Counted from the stretch's first letter, positions 16,401 through 27,187 are shown. The stretch: 64,000 nucleotides of DNA from Caulobacter ginsengisoli (GCF_030814835.1 NZ_JAUSVS010000012.1:1-64000); one strand, 5' to 3'. Numbers and translations are program-made. Notes: generated by a model not told the origin, from the letters alone.

Positions 16401-17621
16401 GTGTGCGGCGCTGTGAAATTCCTGAAATCCTGGCTGGGCGACCGCAGAGGCAACGTGGCGGTCATCGCCGCGCTGAGCATGCCCCTGGTCGCCGGCGGGG
16501 CGGCCTTCGGGGTGGAATCCAGCTACTGGTACTATGACCAGCTGCGTATCCAGCAGGCCGCCGACGCGGCGGCCTATGCGGCGGCGCTGGAAAACCGGGC
16601 GGGCAGTTCGACGGCCAGCATGACCGCCGCCGCCCTGGCCGCCGCGACGGCCAACGGATTCAACGCCGCCACCGACACCCTCATCGTCAATACCCCGCCG
16701 ACCTCGGGTCCCAATCAGAACGCCAATTCGGTCGAGGTGAAGCTGGCGCGCGCCGAGACCCGCTATTTCTCGCAAATCTTCATCTCGACCCCGGCGATCG
16801 TTCGGGGCCGGGCGGTGGCGACCTACCAGACCGCGGCCAACGCCTGCATCCTGGCGCTGGACAAGGGGGCCAGCCGCGCCATCGAGTTCACCGGCAGTTC
16901 GACGGTCAGCCTGAACGGCTGCAACGTCATGGCCAATTCCATCGCCGACGAGGCCGTCTACAGCCAGGGGGCCACGACGGTCAGCGTTCCCTGCCTGATG
17001 TCGGCCGGCGGCGCCTCGATCAACGCCGAGGTCACCCTGACCGCCTGCGCCGCCCCCATCACCCAGATGGCGCCGGTCAAGGACCCCTTCAAGGACCTCG
17101 CCGAGCCGGCCCTCACCGGTCAGTGCCGCAATTCCAACGGCGCGACCCTGCAGCCGGGCCGCTATTGCAACGGCCTCAATCTGCAGGGGTCAAAGAACCT
17201 GAACCCCGGGACCTACATCATCGATGGCGGCACCCTGCGGACCAACGGCAGCTCGGTCATTTCCGGCTCCGGCGTCACCTTCTACCTGACCAACGGCGCC
17301 GACGTGAGCTTCAACGGCAACGCCAGCCTGACCCTTTCCGCACCCACCACCGGCGACCTGACCGGCATCCTGTTCTTCGGCGGCCGATCCAACACCGGAT
17401 CGGTGACCCTCAACGGCACGGCCGGGTCCAACCTGACCGGCGCCCTCTATTTCCCTAACCAGTCGGTCAGCTATCTGGGCGACATGCAGGGGTCGAACGG
17501 CTGCACCCAGGTGGTCGCCCGGACGGTATCCTGGAGCGGCAACGCCAACCTGGCCGTCGACTGCACCGCCTATGGCATGAGCGCCCTGCCGGTCGGCGGC
17601 GCCGTCAAGTTGATGGAGTAG
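16401..17621 (+). CDS. TadG-like exported pilus-associated protein
   Basis: A 406-residue protein. The N-terminus is TadG-like: LGDRRGNVAVIAALSMPLVAGGAAFGVE, then the helix LRIQQAADAAAYAAALENR. The exported part has Cys-containing segments (CILALDKGASRAIEFTGSSTVSLNGCNV) and ends in a Gly/Ser/Asn-rich stretch (about 250-350) that looks like a right-handed beta-helix. No vWA MIDAS is visible. The GTG start at 16401 is supported by GGGGGAGG 7 nt upstream. It sits between the vWA paralogues and two TadE-like genes, so it is likely part of the same envelope structure. Confidence 0.8.
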   Translation: MCGAVKFLKSWLGDRRGNVAVIAALSMPLVAGGAAFGVESSYWYYDQLRIQQAADAAAYAAALENRAGSSTASMTAAALAAATANGFNAATDTLIVNTPPTSGPNQNANSVEVKLARAETRYFSQIFISTPAIVRGRAVATYQTAANACILALDKGASRAIEFTGSSTVSLNGCNVMANSIADEAVYSQGATTVSVPCLMSAGGASINAEVTLTACAAPITQMAPVKDPFKDLAEPALTGQCRNSNGATLQPGRYCNGLNLQGSKNLNPGTYIIDGGTLRTNGSSVISGSGVTFYLTNGADVSFNGNASLTLSAPTTGDLTGILFFGGRSNTGSVTLNGTAGSNLTGALYFPNQSVSYLGDMQGSNGCTQVVARTVSWSGNANLAVDCTAYGMSALPVGGAVKLME

Positions 17622-17625
17622 CGGC

Positions 17626-18069
17626 ATGCCATTGCGCTTCGCACCCGGCCCCATCCTGCGCCGACTGTCCGCCGACCAGCGGGGCGCCGCCATGGTCGAG
17701 TTCGGGCTGATCGCCCCGATCCTGGCCCTGGTCGTGCTGGGTATCGTGCAGGGCGGCACGATGCTGGGTAAATACAACGCCATGCGCACGGGCATCAGCA
17801 ACGGGGCCCAGTATGTGATGGGCGGCGGAACCGATCTGGCCACCGCCCGGCTGATCGCCCAGGAGGCCTGGCCCTCGCGCGGGGCCACCGCCACCATCGC
17901 CGCCAGCAAGGTCTGCCGCTGCGGCGGAACCGTGGCCGACTGTTCGCTGCTGTGCGCCAGCGATCAGAGCGTTCCGCAGGCCTTCGTGACCATCAGCGCC
18001 ACGGACATCTTCAACGACGGCGTCGTCAACCACTCGGTCTCGGCGCAACAGGTGGTGCGGGTGCGATGA
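17626..18069 (+). CDS. TadE-like minor pseudopilin, 1
   Basis: A 147-residue protein with the TadE signature: basic start, then DQRGAAMVEFGLIAPILALVVLGIVQGG, where G/A-x-x-x-V-E-F is the prepilin-like cleavage and Glu+5 region. A short exported domain has a cluster of four Cys (CRCGGTVADCSLLC). TadE proteins are processed by the prepilin peptidase TadV/CpaA in Tad systems. It starts 4 bp after the previous gene and overlaps the next by 4 bp, so it is translationally coupled. Confidence 0.85.
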   Translation: MPLRFAPGPILRRLSADQRGAAMVEFGLIAPILALVVLGIVQGGTMLGKYNAMRTGISNGAQYVMGGGTDLATARLIAQEAWPSRGATATIAASKVCRCGGTVADCSLLCASDQSVPQAFVTISATDIFNDGVVNHSVSAQQVVRVR

Positions 18070-18470
18070 GAGGCCGGGCTTTCGGGCGCTTCGCCGTCGA
18101 CCGGTCGGGCGCGACGGCCGTGGAGCTGGCCCTCGTCGCGCCGGTGCTCGTCGTCTGCCTGTTCGGCATCTTCAATCTGGGCCTGGCCTATTACAGCGGC
18201 GCGGCGGTCCGCAACGCGGTGCAGCGCGCCTCCCGCGTCCTGATCGCCAGTCCCGCGACGCCGGCCTCCAGCCTCCAGGCCTCCGCGGCGGGCATGCTGG
18301 CCAACGTGCCGGCGCAGAACCTCACCCTCACAGTGACGGCGACCACGATCGAGGGGGTCGCGGTCAAGCGCGTCGCCTGGACCTATGGCTACCCGCTGAG
18401 CATCCCGTTCGTGCCGGACCGGGTGCTGACCTTCGAGTCCAGCCTCCTCGTCGCCGCAGCCGCCAGCTGA
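18066..18470 (+). CDS. TadE-like minor pseudopilin, 2
   Basis: A 134-residue protein with the TadE N-terminus VDRSGATAVELALVAPVLVVCLFGIFNLGLAYYSG, containing the pseudopilin-like Val-Glu-Leu motif, then a short Ala/Thr-rich domain. The ATG overlaps the stop codon of the preceding TadE gene (ATGA), so the longer open frame upstream is not its own sequence. It ends the Tad-like cluster; the next gene has its own Pho-box promoter. Confidence 0.85.
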   Translation: MRGRAFGRFAVDRSGATAVELALVAPVLVVCLFGIFNLGLAYYSGAAVRNAVQRASRVLIASPATPASSLQASAAGMLANVPAQNLTLTVTATTIEGVAVKRVAWTYGYPLSIPFVPDRVLTFESSLLVAAAAS

Positions 18471-18507
18471 GCCCGAGGGGGGATCCGGCCCGGCCATGGG
18501 GCGTCGA

Positions 18508-18549
18508 CCGTCACGCGACTGTCATGGGGTGGTCATGGAAGTTTATAAA
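18508..18549 (+). promoter_or_regulatory. Pho box (three half-sites) and -10 of the porin-pst island
   Basis: Three half-sites lie exactly 11 bp apart: CCGTCAC (18508), CTGTCAT (18519) and TGGTCAT (18530), matching the PhoB repeat CTGTCAT. A TATAAA -10 follows at 18544-18549. The middle and last repeats (18519-18536) make the best single Pho box. This predicts induction of the downstream porin and phosphate transporter by PhoR-PhoB under phosphate starvation. Confidence 0.75.
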
Positions 18550-18637
18550 CTCCGTAGCCTGACCGTCATGGAGCGATCCTAAGAGTCCGCCACCAACCCT
18601 GCGCGAGGGGCGCCGGGCTACGGACAAGGATCAAACC

Positions 18638-19909
18638 ATGAAGACGAAGACCTCGCTGATCTGCGGGTCTGCGCTGGGCGCGCTCGCGGCGCTGGCCCTG
18701 GGCTCGGCCGTGCAGGCGCAAGAAACCACCACCGTGTGGAAGGGCGCCCCGCAGTGGAGCAATGACGGCGTCACCTTCAAGGTCCGTGGACGCCTGCTGA
18801 TCGACGCCGTCTTCCAGAGCGTCGACCGTGAAGTCGGCGCCGATTTCGACACCCGCGCCCTGCGCGGCCGCCAGGTGTTCCTGGGCGTCGAAGGCCAGCT
18901 GAACAACTTCTTCTACTACAAGGCCGAAGGCGGCGCTGTGAACGGCGGGGCCTGGGCCTGGGACGACGTCTCCATCGAATGGAAGCCCGACGACTTCACC
19001 TCGGTCGCGTTCGGCAACATCAAGGTGGCCGGCATCGAGAACCTGACCTCGACCCGCTTCACGACCTTCATGGACCGCGGCCCCTACGGTGAAATGGGCC
19101 CCGACAGCTACCTGGTCAGCGCCGTGGCCAAGAAGAACGGCCTCAACTGGGTCGCCGCCATCGGCGTCCAGGGCGACACCATCAACAACGGCGACCTGAA
19201 CGCCGGGGTCACCAACGCCCCCGACTCCAAGGAGCGCATCGGCGTGACCGGCCGCCTGGCCTTCGCCCCGATCATGACCGACACCGACAAGCTGCACCTG
19301 GGCGTCTGGGCCCGCTACCGCGATCACGGCAACGAAGCCGCCTTCGCCTACGCCACCCGGCCGATCACCGCCTTCGGCAACCGCTACCTGACCACCGGCG
19401 CCATCGGCGACACCGACACCACCTGGGGCGTCGAAGGCGCCTGGGTCCACAACAGCTTCTCGATCCAGGCCGAATACGCCGACGTCAAGGTGGCCCGCTT
19501 CATCAGCGCCACCACCGCCGGCAGCGACCCGGACGTCAAGGTGGGCTACGCCATGATCAGCTTCTGGCCGACCGGCGAAACGCGCAACTACGACGGGACC
19601 AAGGGCGAGTTCGGCCGTCCGAAGATCCTCAACTCGGTGTCTTCCGGCGGCATGGGCGGGGTCGAGCTGGCCCTGCGCTACGACTACGCCGACGCCACCG
19701 ACGCCTACGACACCGCCTCGAACGCCGCTTCGCGCACCACCTCGCGCGACGCCGGGGTCTTCAAGGGCTGGACCGCCGGGGTCAACTACTACCCGACGCC
19801 CTACGTCCGCTTCCAGGCCAACTACAGCAAGATCACCCAGGACATGCCGGTCCTCGGCCGTGACGTGGATGTCGATCAGCTGCAGTTCCGCGCCCAGCTC
19901 GACTTCTAA
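18638..19909 (+). CDS. phosphate-selective porin O/P family outer-membrane channel
   Basis: A 423-residue protein. A signal peptide (MKTKTSLICGSALGALAALALGSAVQAQ) precedes a beta-barrel of the OprP/OprO type, with GVTFKVRGRLLIDAVF, the conserved RGRQVFLGVEGQLNNFFYYKAEGG and VSIEWKP segments. The C-terminus QLQFRAQLDF ends in the aromatic residue expected for outer-membrane barrels. It should admit phosphate or pyrophosphate across the outer membrane. It is the first gene after the Pho box and lies 36 bp before pstS, so outer- and inner-membrane uptake are probably co-regulated. Confidence 0.88.
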   Translation: MKTKTSLICGSALGALAALALGSAVQAQETTTVWKGAPQWSNDGVTFKVRGRLLIDAVFQSVDREVGADFDTRALRGRQVFLGVEGQLNNFFYYKAEGGAVNGGAWAWDDVSIEWKPDDFTSVAFGNIKVAGIENLTSTRFTTFMDRGPYGEMGPDSYLVSAVAKKNGLNWVAAIGVQGDTINNGDLNAGVTNAPDSKERIGVTGRLAFAPIMTDTDKLHLGVWARYRDHGNEAAFAYATRPITAFGNRYLTTGAIGDTDTTWGVEGAWVHNSFSIQAEYADVKVARFISATTAGSDPDVKVGYAMISFWPTGETRNYDGTKGEFGRPKILNSVSSGGMGGVELALRYDYADATDAYDTASNAASRTTSRDAGVFKGWTAGVNYYPTPYVRFQANYSKITQDMPVLGRDVDVDQLQFRAQLDF

Positions 19910-19945
19910 GCCAGCCCAGCAACCTCGGACCCAAAGGTTCATTCC

Positions 19946-20983
19946 ATGAAAAAGATTCTCGGAACGGTCGCCGCGCTCGCGGTCATGACCATCGCCTCGC
20001 AGGCCCACGCGGCCCGCGACTACGTCTGGGGCGCCGGCTCCTCGACGGTCTTCCCCTTCGCCACCCGCGTGGCGGAAAACTTCGCCAAGAAGAACGGCGG
20101 CAAGGCCCCCAAGATCGAGTCCCTGGGGACCGGCGGCGGCATCAAGCTGTTCTGCTCGGGCTCGGGCGAAGGCTTCCCCGACATCGCCAACGCCTCGCGG
20201 CCGATGAAGAAGTCGGAATTCGACGCCTGCGCCGCCAAGGGCGTCAAGGACATCATCCAGATCAAGGTCGGCTTCGACGGCATCGTCATCGCCAACGACA
20301 AGGATTCGCCCGTCTACAACTTCAAGCTCGACGCCCTGTATCTGGGCCTGTCGGCCCAGGTGCTGCGCTACGGCAAGTTCGTCCCCAACCCCTACAACAC
20401 CTGGGACGACGTCGGCGTCGGCCTGCCGGGCAACAAGATCCTGGTCTATGGCCCGCCGCCCTCCTCGGGCACCCGCGACGCCTTCCTGGAGCTGGCCATC
20501 GAGGCCGGGGCCCGCAAGTTCCCGCTGCTCGACGAGATGCGCTCGAACAACGAAAAGGGCTTCAAGAACCTGGTCGATCCGCTGCGCAAGGACGGCTGGA
20601 TCGACGCCGGCGAGAACGACAACGCCATCGTCCAGACCCTGGTCAAGACCCCCGGCGCCCTGGGCGTGTTCGGCTTCTCCTACCTCGAAGAGAACGCCGA
20701 CAAGATCCAGGGCTCGTCCGTCAACGGCGTATTCCCCACCGCCGCGACGATCGCCAACGGCTCCTATCCGCTGTCGCGCGTGCTCTACATCTACGTCAAG
20801 AAGTCCAACCTGGGCGTGACTCCCGGCCTGACGGAATATGTCAACGAGTTCCTGTCGGACGCCGCCTCGGGTCGTGGCGGCTACCTGCAGGGCCGCGGCC
20901 TGATCCCGCTGCCCCCCGGCCAGCACGACGGCCAGAAGGCCCTGTTCAAGGCCGGCACGACCATGGCCCGCCCCGCGGCCTGA
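19946..20983 (+). CDS. pstS: phosphate ABC transporter substrate-binding protein PstS
   Basis: A 345-residue periplasmic protein. A signal peptide ends at QAHA, then the PstS/SphX-like fold with WGAGSSTVFPFATRVAENF (phosphate-contacting Ser/Thr loop), ESLGTGGGIKLFCSG, and PPSSGTRDAFLELAI, the second phosphate loop. It captures phosphate and passes it to PstC/PstA. The start ATG follows an AGGTTC region. A perfect hairpin lies in the gap before pstC, a common way to keep binding protein in excess over permease. Confidence 0.95.
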   Translation: MKKILGTVAALAVMTIASQAHAARDYVWGAGSSTVFPFATRVAENFAKKNGGKAPKIESLGTGGGIKLFCSGSGEGFPDIANASRPMKKSEFDACAAKGVKDIIQIKVGFDGIVIANDKDSPVYNFKLDALYLGLSAQVLRYGKFVPNPYNTWDDVGVGLPGNKILVYGPPPSSGTRDAFLELAIEAGARKFPLLDEMRSNNEKGFKNLVDPLRKDGWIDAGENDNAIVQTLVKTPGALGVFGFSYLEENADKIQGSSVNGVFPTAATIANGSYPLSRVLYIYVKKSNLGVTPGLTEYVNEFLSDAASGRGGYLQGRGLIPLPPGQHDGQKALFKAGTTMARPAA

Positions 20984-21003
20984 CGTTCGGCCATCCTCGC
21001 GAA

Positions 21004-21027
21004 GGCCGCGGTCCCCGGACCGCGGCC
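21004..21027 (+). terminator. pstS-pstC intercistronic hairpin
   Basis: GGCCGCGGTCC and GGACCGCGGCC form a perfect 11-bp stem separated by 2 nt. It has no T tract, so it is more likely an mRNA-stabilising or attenuating hairpin than a full terminator. Confidence 0.65.
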
Positions 21028-21062
21028 GACGCATTTCATCATCCCGCCCCGACCGAGTGACC

Positions 21063-22505
21063 ATGATCTTCCTGATCGCCCTGGCCGCCCTGCTCGCCCT
21101 GTCGGCCTCGGCCTATCAGCTGGCGCGGCGACGCGCGGTGAGTTCCGCCGGCGGCCGGCTCGCCATCCTGCATTCCCTGCCCGGCTATCACGGGACCTGG
21201 GTGGCCCTCTGGACCGGCGCGCCCGCCGCGCTGCTGCTGGTCCTGTTCCTGATCTTCGGCGCCAGGCTGGAAGGGGCCGCTATCCAGGCCCAGACGCCGC
21301 CCGCCGTGGCCAAACTCGACGCCCAGCGCCAGGCCGTCTTCTACAGCGACGTCCAGGCCACCGCCGCCGGCAAGGCCCGCAGCGCGGTCAGCTGGGACGG
21401 CGAGCTGAAGACCGCCTTCGAGGCCAAGACCGCCGAGGCGCGCAACATCTCGACCCTGGGCCTGGTCCTGGCCATCGGCCTGGCGGTCGTGCTGGCCCTG
21501 GCCGGCTTCCTGCTGGCCTATCCGCGCCTGAACAAGGACTTCCGCGCCCGCAACCGGGTCGAGGGCTGGACCGACCTGCTGCTGGTCGTCTGCTCGGCCG
21601 TGGCGGTGCTGACCACCGTGGCCATCGTCGCCTCGGTGGCCTGGGAGTCCTTCCGCTTCTTCCAGAGCGTCTCGCCGCTGGACTTCTGGTTCGGGACCGA
21701 CTGGAGCCCGCAGATCGCCATGCGCGAGGACCAGGTCGCGGCCAAGGGGGCGTTCGGGGCCGTGCCGCTGTTCGCCGGCACCTTCCTGATCATGGCCATC
21801 GCCATGATCCTGGCCGGCCCGGTCGGGCTGTTCTCGGCCATCTATCTCTCGGAATACGCCGGATCGGCCGTGCGGGCCTGGGTCAAGCCGCTGCTGGAGA
21901 TTCTGGCCGGGGTGCCGACCGTGGTCTACGGCTTCTTCGCCGCCCTGACCGTCGGCCCGATCTTCCGCAGCTTCTTCAACTGGATCGGTTCGTTTCTGGT
22001 CGGCGGCCCGCTGGATGGGCTGGGCCAGTATCTGGCCGGCGTCCAGAACCAGATGGCCCTGACCGCCGGGGTGGTGATGGGCATCATGCTGATCCCCTTC
22101 GTCTCCTCGCTGTCGGACGACATCATCAACGCCGTGCCCCAGTCCCTGCGCGACGGCAGCCTGGCCATGGGGGCCACCAAGTCCGAGACCATCACCCAGG
22201 TCATCCTGCCCGCCGCCCTGCCGGGCGTGGTCGGGGCGATGATGCTGGCCATGTCGCGGGCCATCGGCGAGACCATGATCGTGGCCATGGCCGCCGGCCT
22301 GCAGGCCAAGCTGACCGCCAATCCGCTGGATACGGTGACCACGGTGACCGTGCAGATCGTCACCCTGCTGACCGGCGATCAGGAATTCGACAGCCCCAAG
22401 ACCCTGGCCGCCTTCGGCCTGGGCCTGACCCTGTTCGTCGTCACCCTGACCCTGAACATCATCGCGCTGACCATCGTGCGGAAGTACCGGGAACAATATG
22501 ACTGA
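21063..22505 (+). CDS. pstC: phosphate ABC transporter permease PstC
   Basis: About 480 residues. The C-terminal half is a standard PstC permease: PLFAGTFLIMAIAMILAGPVGLFSAIYLSEYA, LKPLLEILAGVPTVVYGFFA, and the EAA loop LRDGSLAMGATKSETITQVILPAALPGVVGAM. The N-terminal ~230 residues add two hydrophobic segments and a periplasmic stretch, making it longer than the ~320 residues of E. coli PstC. Start is ATG 21063 or GTG 21057. It overlaps pstA by 8 bp, so the two subunits are translationally coupled. Confidence 0.93.
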   Translation: MIFLIALAALLALSASAYQLARRRAVSSAGGRLAILHSLPGYHGTWVALWTGAPAALLLVLFLIFGARLEGAAIQAQTPPAVAKLDAQRQAVFYSDVQATAAGKARSAVSWDGELKTAFEAKTAEARNISTLGLVLAIGLAVVLALAGFLLAYPRLNKDFRARNRVEGWTDLLLVVCSAVAVLTTVAIVASVAWESFRFFQSVSPLDFWFGTDWSPQIAMREDQVAAKGAFGAVPLFAGTFLIMAIAMILAGPVGLFSAIYLSEYAGSAVRAWVKPLLEILAGVPTVVYGFFAALTVGPIFRSFFNWIGSFLVGGPLDGLGQYLAGVQNQMALTAGVVMGIMLIPFVSSLSDDIINAVPQSLRDGSLAMGATKSETITQVILPAALPGVVGAMMLAMSRAIGETMIVAMAAGLQAKLTANPLDTVTTVTVQIVTLLTGDQEFDSPKTLAAFGLGLTLFVVTLTLNIIALTIVRKYREQYD

Positions 22506-23759
22506 CGCCGCCCAACACCCCAGCGCCAAGCATCTGAAGAAGCGCTACGCCGCCGAAGCGCGGTTCAAGATGTACGGGCGGCTGGCCATCACCATCGCTC
22601 TGGCCTTCCTGGTCATCCTGCTGGGCCGGATCGTGCTGCAGGGCTATTCGACCTTCACGACCAACACCGTCTCGCTGCCGGTCTATCTCGACCCGGCGCG
22701 GATCGACCGCGCCGACCTTTCCGGCTCGAACTACGACTACCTGGTGTCGCTGGCGGTGCTGAAGGCCCTGGGCGAGACCGAGGACGAGCTGGGGACCATG
22801 TCCGAGGACGCCTCCGCCCTGATCAGCCGCGACCTGGGTTTCCAGATCCTCGACAAGGTCAAGGCCGATCCCGGCCTGATCGGCAAGACGATCACCGTCA
22901 CCGGGCCGGTCAAGGCCGACGCCGATCTCTACTACAAGGGCGAGATCAAGCGGTCGGTCGCCGAGGGGAACCGCAAGCTGAACGACCGGCAGCTGACCTG
23001 GCTGGACCGTCTCAAGAAATCCGGACGCGTCCATGGCGGGTTCAACAGCGCCTTCTTCACCCACGGCGATTCCACCGAGCCCGAGCAGGCCGGCATCCTG
23101 GGGGCCGCCGTCGGGTCGGCGATGATGCTGCTGGTCACCGCCCTGATCGCCATTCCGGTCGGGGTGATGGCGGCGATCTGGCTCGAGGAGTTCGCGCCCA
23201 AGAACGGCTGGACCGACCTGATCGAGGTCAACATCAACAACCTGGCCGCCGTGCCGTCGATCGTCTACGGCCTGCTGGGCCTGGCGGTGTTCATCAACTG
23301 GCTGGGGGCGCCACGGGGCTCGCCCCTGACCGGGGGCATCGTGCTGGCCCTGATGGCCCTGCCGACCATGATCATCGCCACCCGCGCCGCCCTCAAGGCC
23401 GTGCCGCCGTCGATCCGCGACGGAGCGCTGGCCATCGGGGCCTCGCGGACCCAGACGGTGTTCCACCATGTCGTGCCGCTGGCCCGGCCCGGCATCATGA
23501 CCGGGGCCATCCTGTCGCTGTCGCACGCCCTGGGCGAGACCGCCCCGCTGCTGATGGTGGGCATGGTGGCCTTCGTGCCGGGCATTCCTTCGAGTTTCAT
23601 CGGCGGGGCGACGGTCTTGCCGGTGCAGGTCTTTATCTGGGAAAACGCCTCCGAGCGGGCCTTCGCCGAACGGACGGCCGCGGGCATCATGGTGTTGCTG
23701 GCCTTCATGATCGTCATGAACGCCACCGCCATCATCCTGCGGCGGCGCTACGAGCGGAG

Positions 23760-23766
<7 letters not shown>
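22498..23766 (+). CDS. pstA: phosphate ABC transporter permease PstA
   Basis: A 422-residue permease. One membrane segment near residue 30 is followed by a periplasmic insert of about 150 residues, then the PstA core: [53 protein letters not shown], and the EAA loop [35 protein letters not shown]. coli PstA is about 296 residues, so the insert is an added periplasmic domain, as in other Caulobacteraceae (from memory). It overlaps pstC by 8 bp and pstB by 7 bp. Confidence 0.93.
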
Positions 23767-24599
<833 letters not shown>

Positions 24600-24627
24600 G
24601 GCTTCAAACCCTCGCCCCATCCCCCGG

Positions 24628-24722
24628 TTTCCCTGGCGAAGGCCAGGGCCCAAGCGGAGGGTCCTGAAGGGGCGCGGGCAGGGTGGCCAAGCCCGCTTGG
24701 ATCCTGGCCTTCGCCAGGAATC
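24628..24722. repeat. palindromic intergenic element, family F
   Basis: TTCCCTGGCGAAGGCCAGG is mirrored by CCTGGCCTTCGCCAGGAA, and inner CCAAGC by GCTTGG. It lies in the 167-bp gap between the convergent pstB and hybrid kinase genes and could end transcription from both sides. Confidence 0.65.
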
Positions 24723-24766
24723 TCGGGAAGGGTAAGCATGGCGCCGCCCCCTACGTGGGCGGAGCT

Positions 24767-27187
24767 TTAGGCCGCCTCGCTCACCGCGCAGGCCTGGGCC
24801 AGGGCGTCGAACAGGGCCGGGGCCGAGAGCGGCTTGGTCAGGTGGCCGTCGGCGCCGGCGGCGCGGGAGGCGGCCAGGTGTTCGGGCAGGGCGTTGGCCG
24901 ACAGGCCCCAGATCGGGGTCGGCCGGGCGCCTCCGAGGGCCTCCTCGGCCCGGATGGCGCGGATGGCGGTCAGGCCGTCCATCACCGGCATCTGCATGTC
25001 CATCAGGATGACGTCGAAGCCGCCGGCGCGGGCGGCGTCGACCGCCTGGGCGCCGTCCTCGACGCAGGTCAGCTCGATGTCCAGCCCGGCCAGCATCAGT
25101 TCGACCACCCGGCGGTTGATGGCATGGTCCTCGGCCAGCAGCACCCGCGCCGAGCGCTCGGCCAGGGGCGCGGCCGGCGCGGCTGCCGGTTTGGCGACCT
25201 CGCTCGCCGCCGCCGGCGGCAGGGGCAGGCGCAGGGTGAAACAGGACCCCTGGCCCGGCTGCGACGTCGCCGACAGCTCGCCGCCCATGGCCCGGGCCAG
25301 GCTCCGCGAAATGGCCAGGCCCAGGCCCGTGCCGCCGAAGCGGCGGGTGATCGAGCCGTCGGCCTGTTCGAACCGTTCGAACAGCCGCGCCTTGACCTCG
25401 TCGGTGAAGCCGATGCCGGTGTCGGCGACGTCGAACCGGATCTGGCCGTCCTCGGGCCGGACCGACAGGGTCAGCCCCCCCTGGCCGGTGAACTTCACGG
25501 CGTTGGACAGCAGGTTGCAGAGGATCTGGCGGATACGAGGGCTGTCGCCCTCGAAGGCGCGCCGCAGTTCGGGGTCGATGCGGACGGTGAAGTCCAGCCC
25601 CTTGTCCCGGGCCAGCGGCTCGAACAGGGCGGCCGTGGCGCCGACGCAGGCGTCCAGCGCGAAGGGCTCGGGCTTGAGCTCCAGCCGGCCAGACTCGATG
25701 CGCGACAGGTCCAGGATGTCGGAGAGGATGGTCTCCAGCGTCTGGCCGGAGGTCTCGATCAGCTGGACCATCTCGGCCTGGGCAGGGGTCAGTCCGGTGC
25801 GGGCCATGGCGGCGGCGACCCCGATCACGCCGTTCAGCGGGGTGCGGATCTCGTGGCTCATATTGGCCAGGAAGTCGCTCTTGGCCTGGTTGGCGGCCTG
25901 GGCGGCGTCTCTAGCCGAGGCGATGGTCTGTTCCGAGCGCTTGCGGTCGGTGATGTTCTTCAGGACCCCCAGCACGCCCTCGACCTTGCCCTCGGGCGAG
26001 CGGACGAAGTCGGCGCCCGAGAAGGCCCAGACCTCGCGGCCGTCGGCGGGGTTCATGCGGTATTCGGTGCGGAAGGGCTTGCCGGTGGCCAGATGTTCGG
26101 CCCAGGCCCCCTTGGCCATCTCGCGGTCGTCGGGGTGGACGGTGACCCACATGTCGTCGGCGATGTCGTCGAAGCTGATCGCGCCTTCGAAGAAGGTGTC
26201 CTGGGCGCCCTCGGTGCTGAGGGTGCGCCGGACATAGTCGACCTCGTAGACCAGCACGTCGGCGATCTCGAGGGCCAGCTTGAGCCGCTGCTCCGACTTC
26301 TTGGCCCGCTGCAGGGCGGTGACCACGTCGGTGATGTCGGTGGTGGTGATGATCAGCCCGGCGATCTGGCCGTCGGCCAGCCGCCAGGGCGTGACGTCGG
26401 CGCGCAGCCAGTGGTCCTCGCCGCCCGGCCGGCGCACCGGCACCAGGTCGGCATTGTGCGTGCCGCCGGCCAGGCAGCGCTCGTAGACGTCGAGATAGTC
26501 GGTGTAGGTCGGCGGGAAGAGGTCGCTCATCCGCTGGCCGATGACCTCTTCGCGGCGCTTGCCTTTGTCCTGCAGCCAGCGGGGGCTGACATAGACGTAG
26601 CGCATCTCGCGATCGAGCATGGCCAGGGCCACGGCGGTGGAATCGATGATCGAGCGGTTGAGGGCGGTGGCGGTCGCCGCCTCGGCCTCGGCGTCGCTCA
26701 GGGCCCGCTGCATGCGCAGCCGCTCGACCGCGTCGGCCAGGATGGCGGCGCACTCGGCCAGCCGGGCGATCAGGGTCTCGTCCCGGGCGCGGGGTTGGCG
26801 GTCGGCGACCACCAGGGCCCCGATGCGCGCGCCGCTGGCCAGGATGATGGGCGAGCCGCAATAGAAGCGGATCATCGGGCCGGTCTGGACCCAGGGGTGG
26901 TCGGGCGCCTCGAGGCGGGCGTCGTCCATCCAGCGGGCCTGGTCGCTCGCGATGGTCTGGGCGGTGATCGCCGCCTCCAGCGGGCCGATGCTCTCGGGCA
27001 TGGCCGAGAAGCCCGACTGCCAGACATGGTCCTCCTCGACCAGGACGACATAGGCGTATTCGGCCCCGGCCAGGGCGCTGGCCAGGCGGGTCACCCGGTC
27101 GATGGTCGGCCGCAGCTGTTTGAGGTCAAGAGAGCGAAGTTCGGCGAGCCGAACGCTCAATTCATCGCCCCCGATATCGCCCCGCAT
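24767..27187 (-). CDS. hybrid sensor histidine kinase (GAF-PAS-PAS-HisKA-HATPase-REC)
   Basis: An 806-residue soluble kinase. A GAF domain (about 25-155), PAS 1 (about 170-290, ending [12 protein letters not shown]), PAS 2 (about 300-417, ending [12 protein letters not shown]), HisKA with His445 in [14 protein letters not shown], HATPase ([31 protein letters not shown]) and a receiver with Asp730 in [13 protein letters not shown]. It resembles BarA/ArcB-type hybrids but is cytoplasmic. No cognate response regulator is adjacent; a phosphotransfer partner must lie elsewhere. Start ATG 27187. Confidence 0.92.
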   Translation of the reverse strand: MRGDIGGDELSVRLAELRSLDLKQLRPTIDRVTRLASALAGAEYAYVVLVEEDHVWQSGFSAMPESIGPLEAAITAQTIASDQARWMDDARLEAPDHPWVQTGPMIRFYCGSPIILASGARIGALVVADRQPRARDETLIARLAECAAILADAVERLRMQRALSDAEAEAATATALNRSIIDSTAVALAMLDREMRYVYVSPRWLQDKGKRREEVIGQRMSDLFPPTYTDYLDVYERCLAGGTHNADLVPVRRPGGEDHWLRADVTPWRLADGQIAGLIITTTDITDVVTALQRAKKSEQRLKLALEIADVLVYEVDYVRRTLSTEGAQDTFFEGAISFDDIADDMWVTVHPDDREMAKGAWAEHLATGKPFRTEYRMNPADGREVWAFSGADFVRSPEGKVEGVLGVLKNITDRKRSEQTIASARDAAQAANQAKSDFLANMSHEIRTPLNGVIGVAAAMARTGLTPAQAEMVQLIETSGQTLETILSDILDLSRIESGRLELKPEPFALDACVGATAALFEPLARDKGLDFTVRIDPELRRAFEGDSPRIRQILCNLLSNAVKFTGQGGLTLSVRPEDGQIRFDVADTGIGFTDEVKARLFERFEQADGSITRRFGGTGLGLAISRSLARAMGGELSATSQPGQGSCFTLRLPLPPAAASEVAKPAAAPAAPLAERSARVLLAEDHAINRRVVELMLAGLDIELTCVEDGAQAVDAARAGGFDVILMDMQMPVMDGLTAIRAIRAEEALGGARPTPIWGLSANALPEHLAASRAAGADGHLTKPLSAPALFDALAQACAVSEAA

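Noticed and set aside
13146-18470. The cluster as a complete Tad pilus locus
   Set aside because: No ATPase, secretin, platform protein, prepilin peptidase or Flp pilin gene is present in the window; only TadE/TadG-type minor components are seen.
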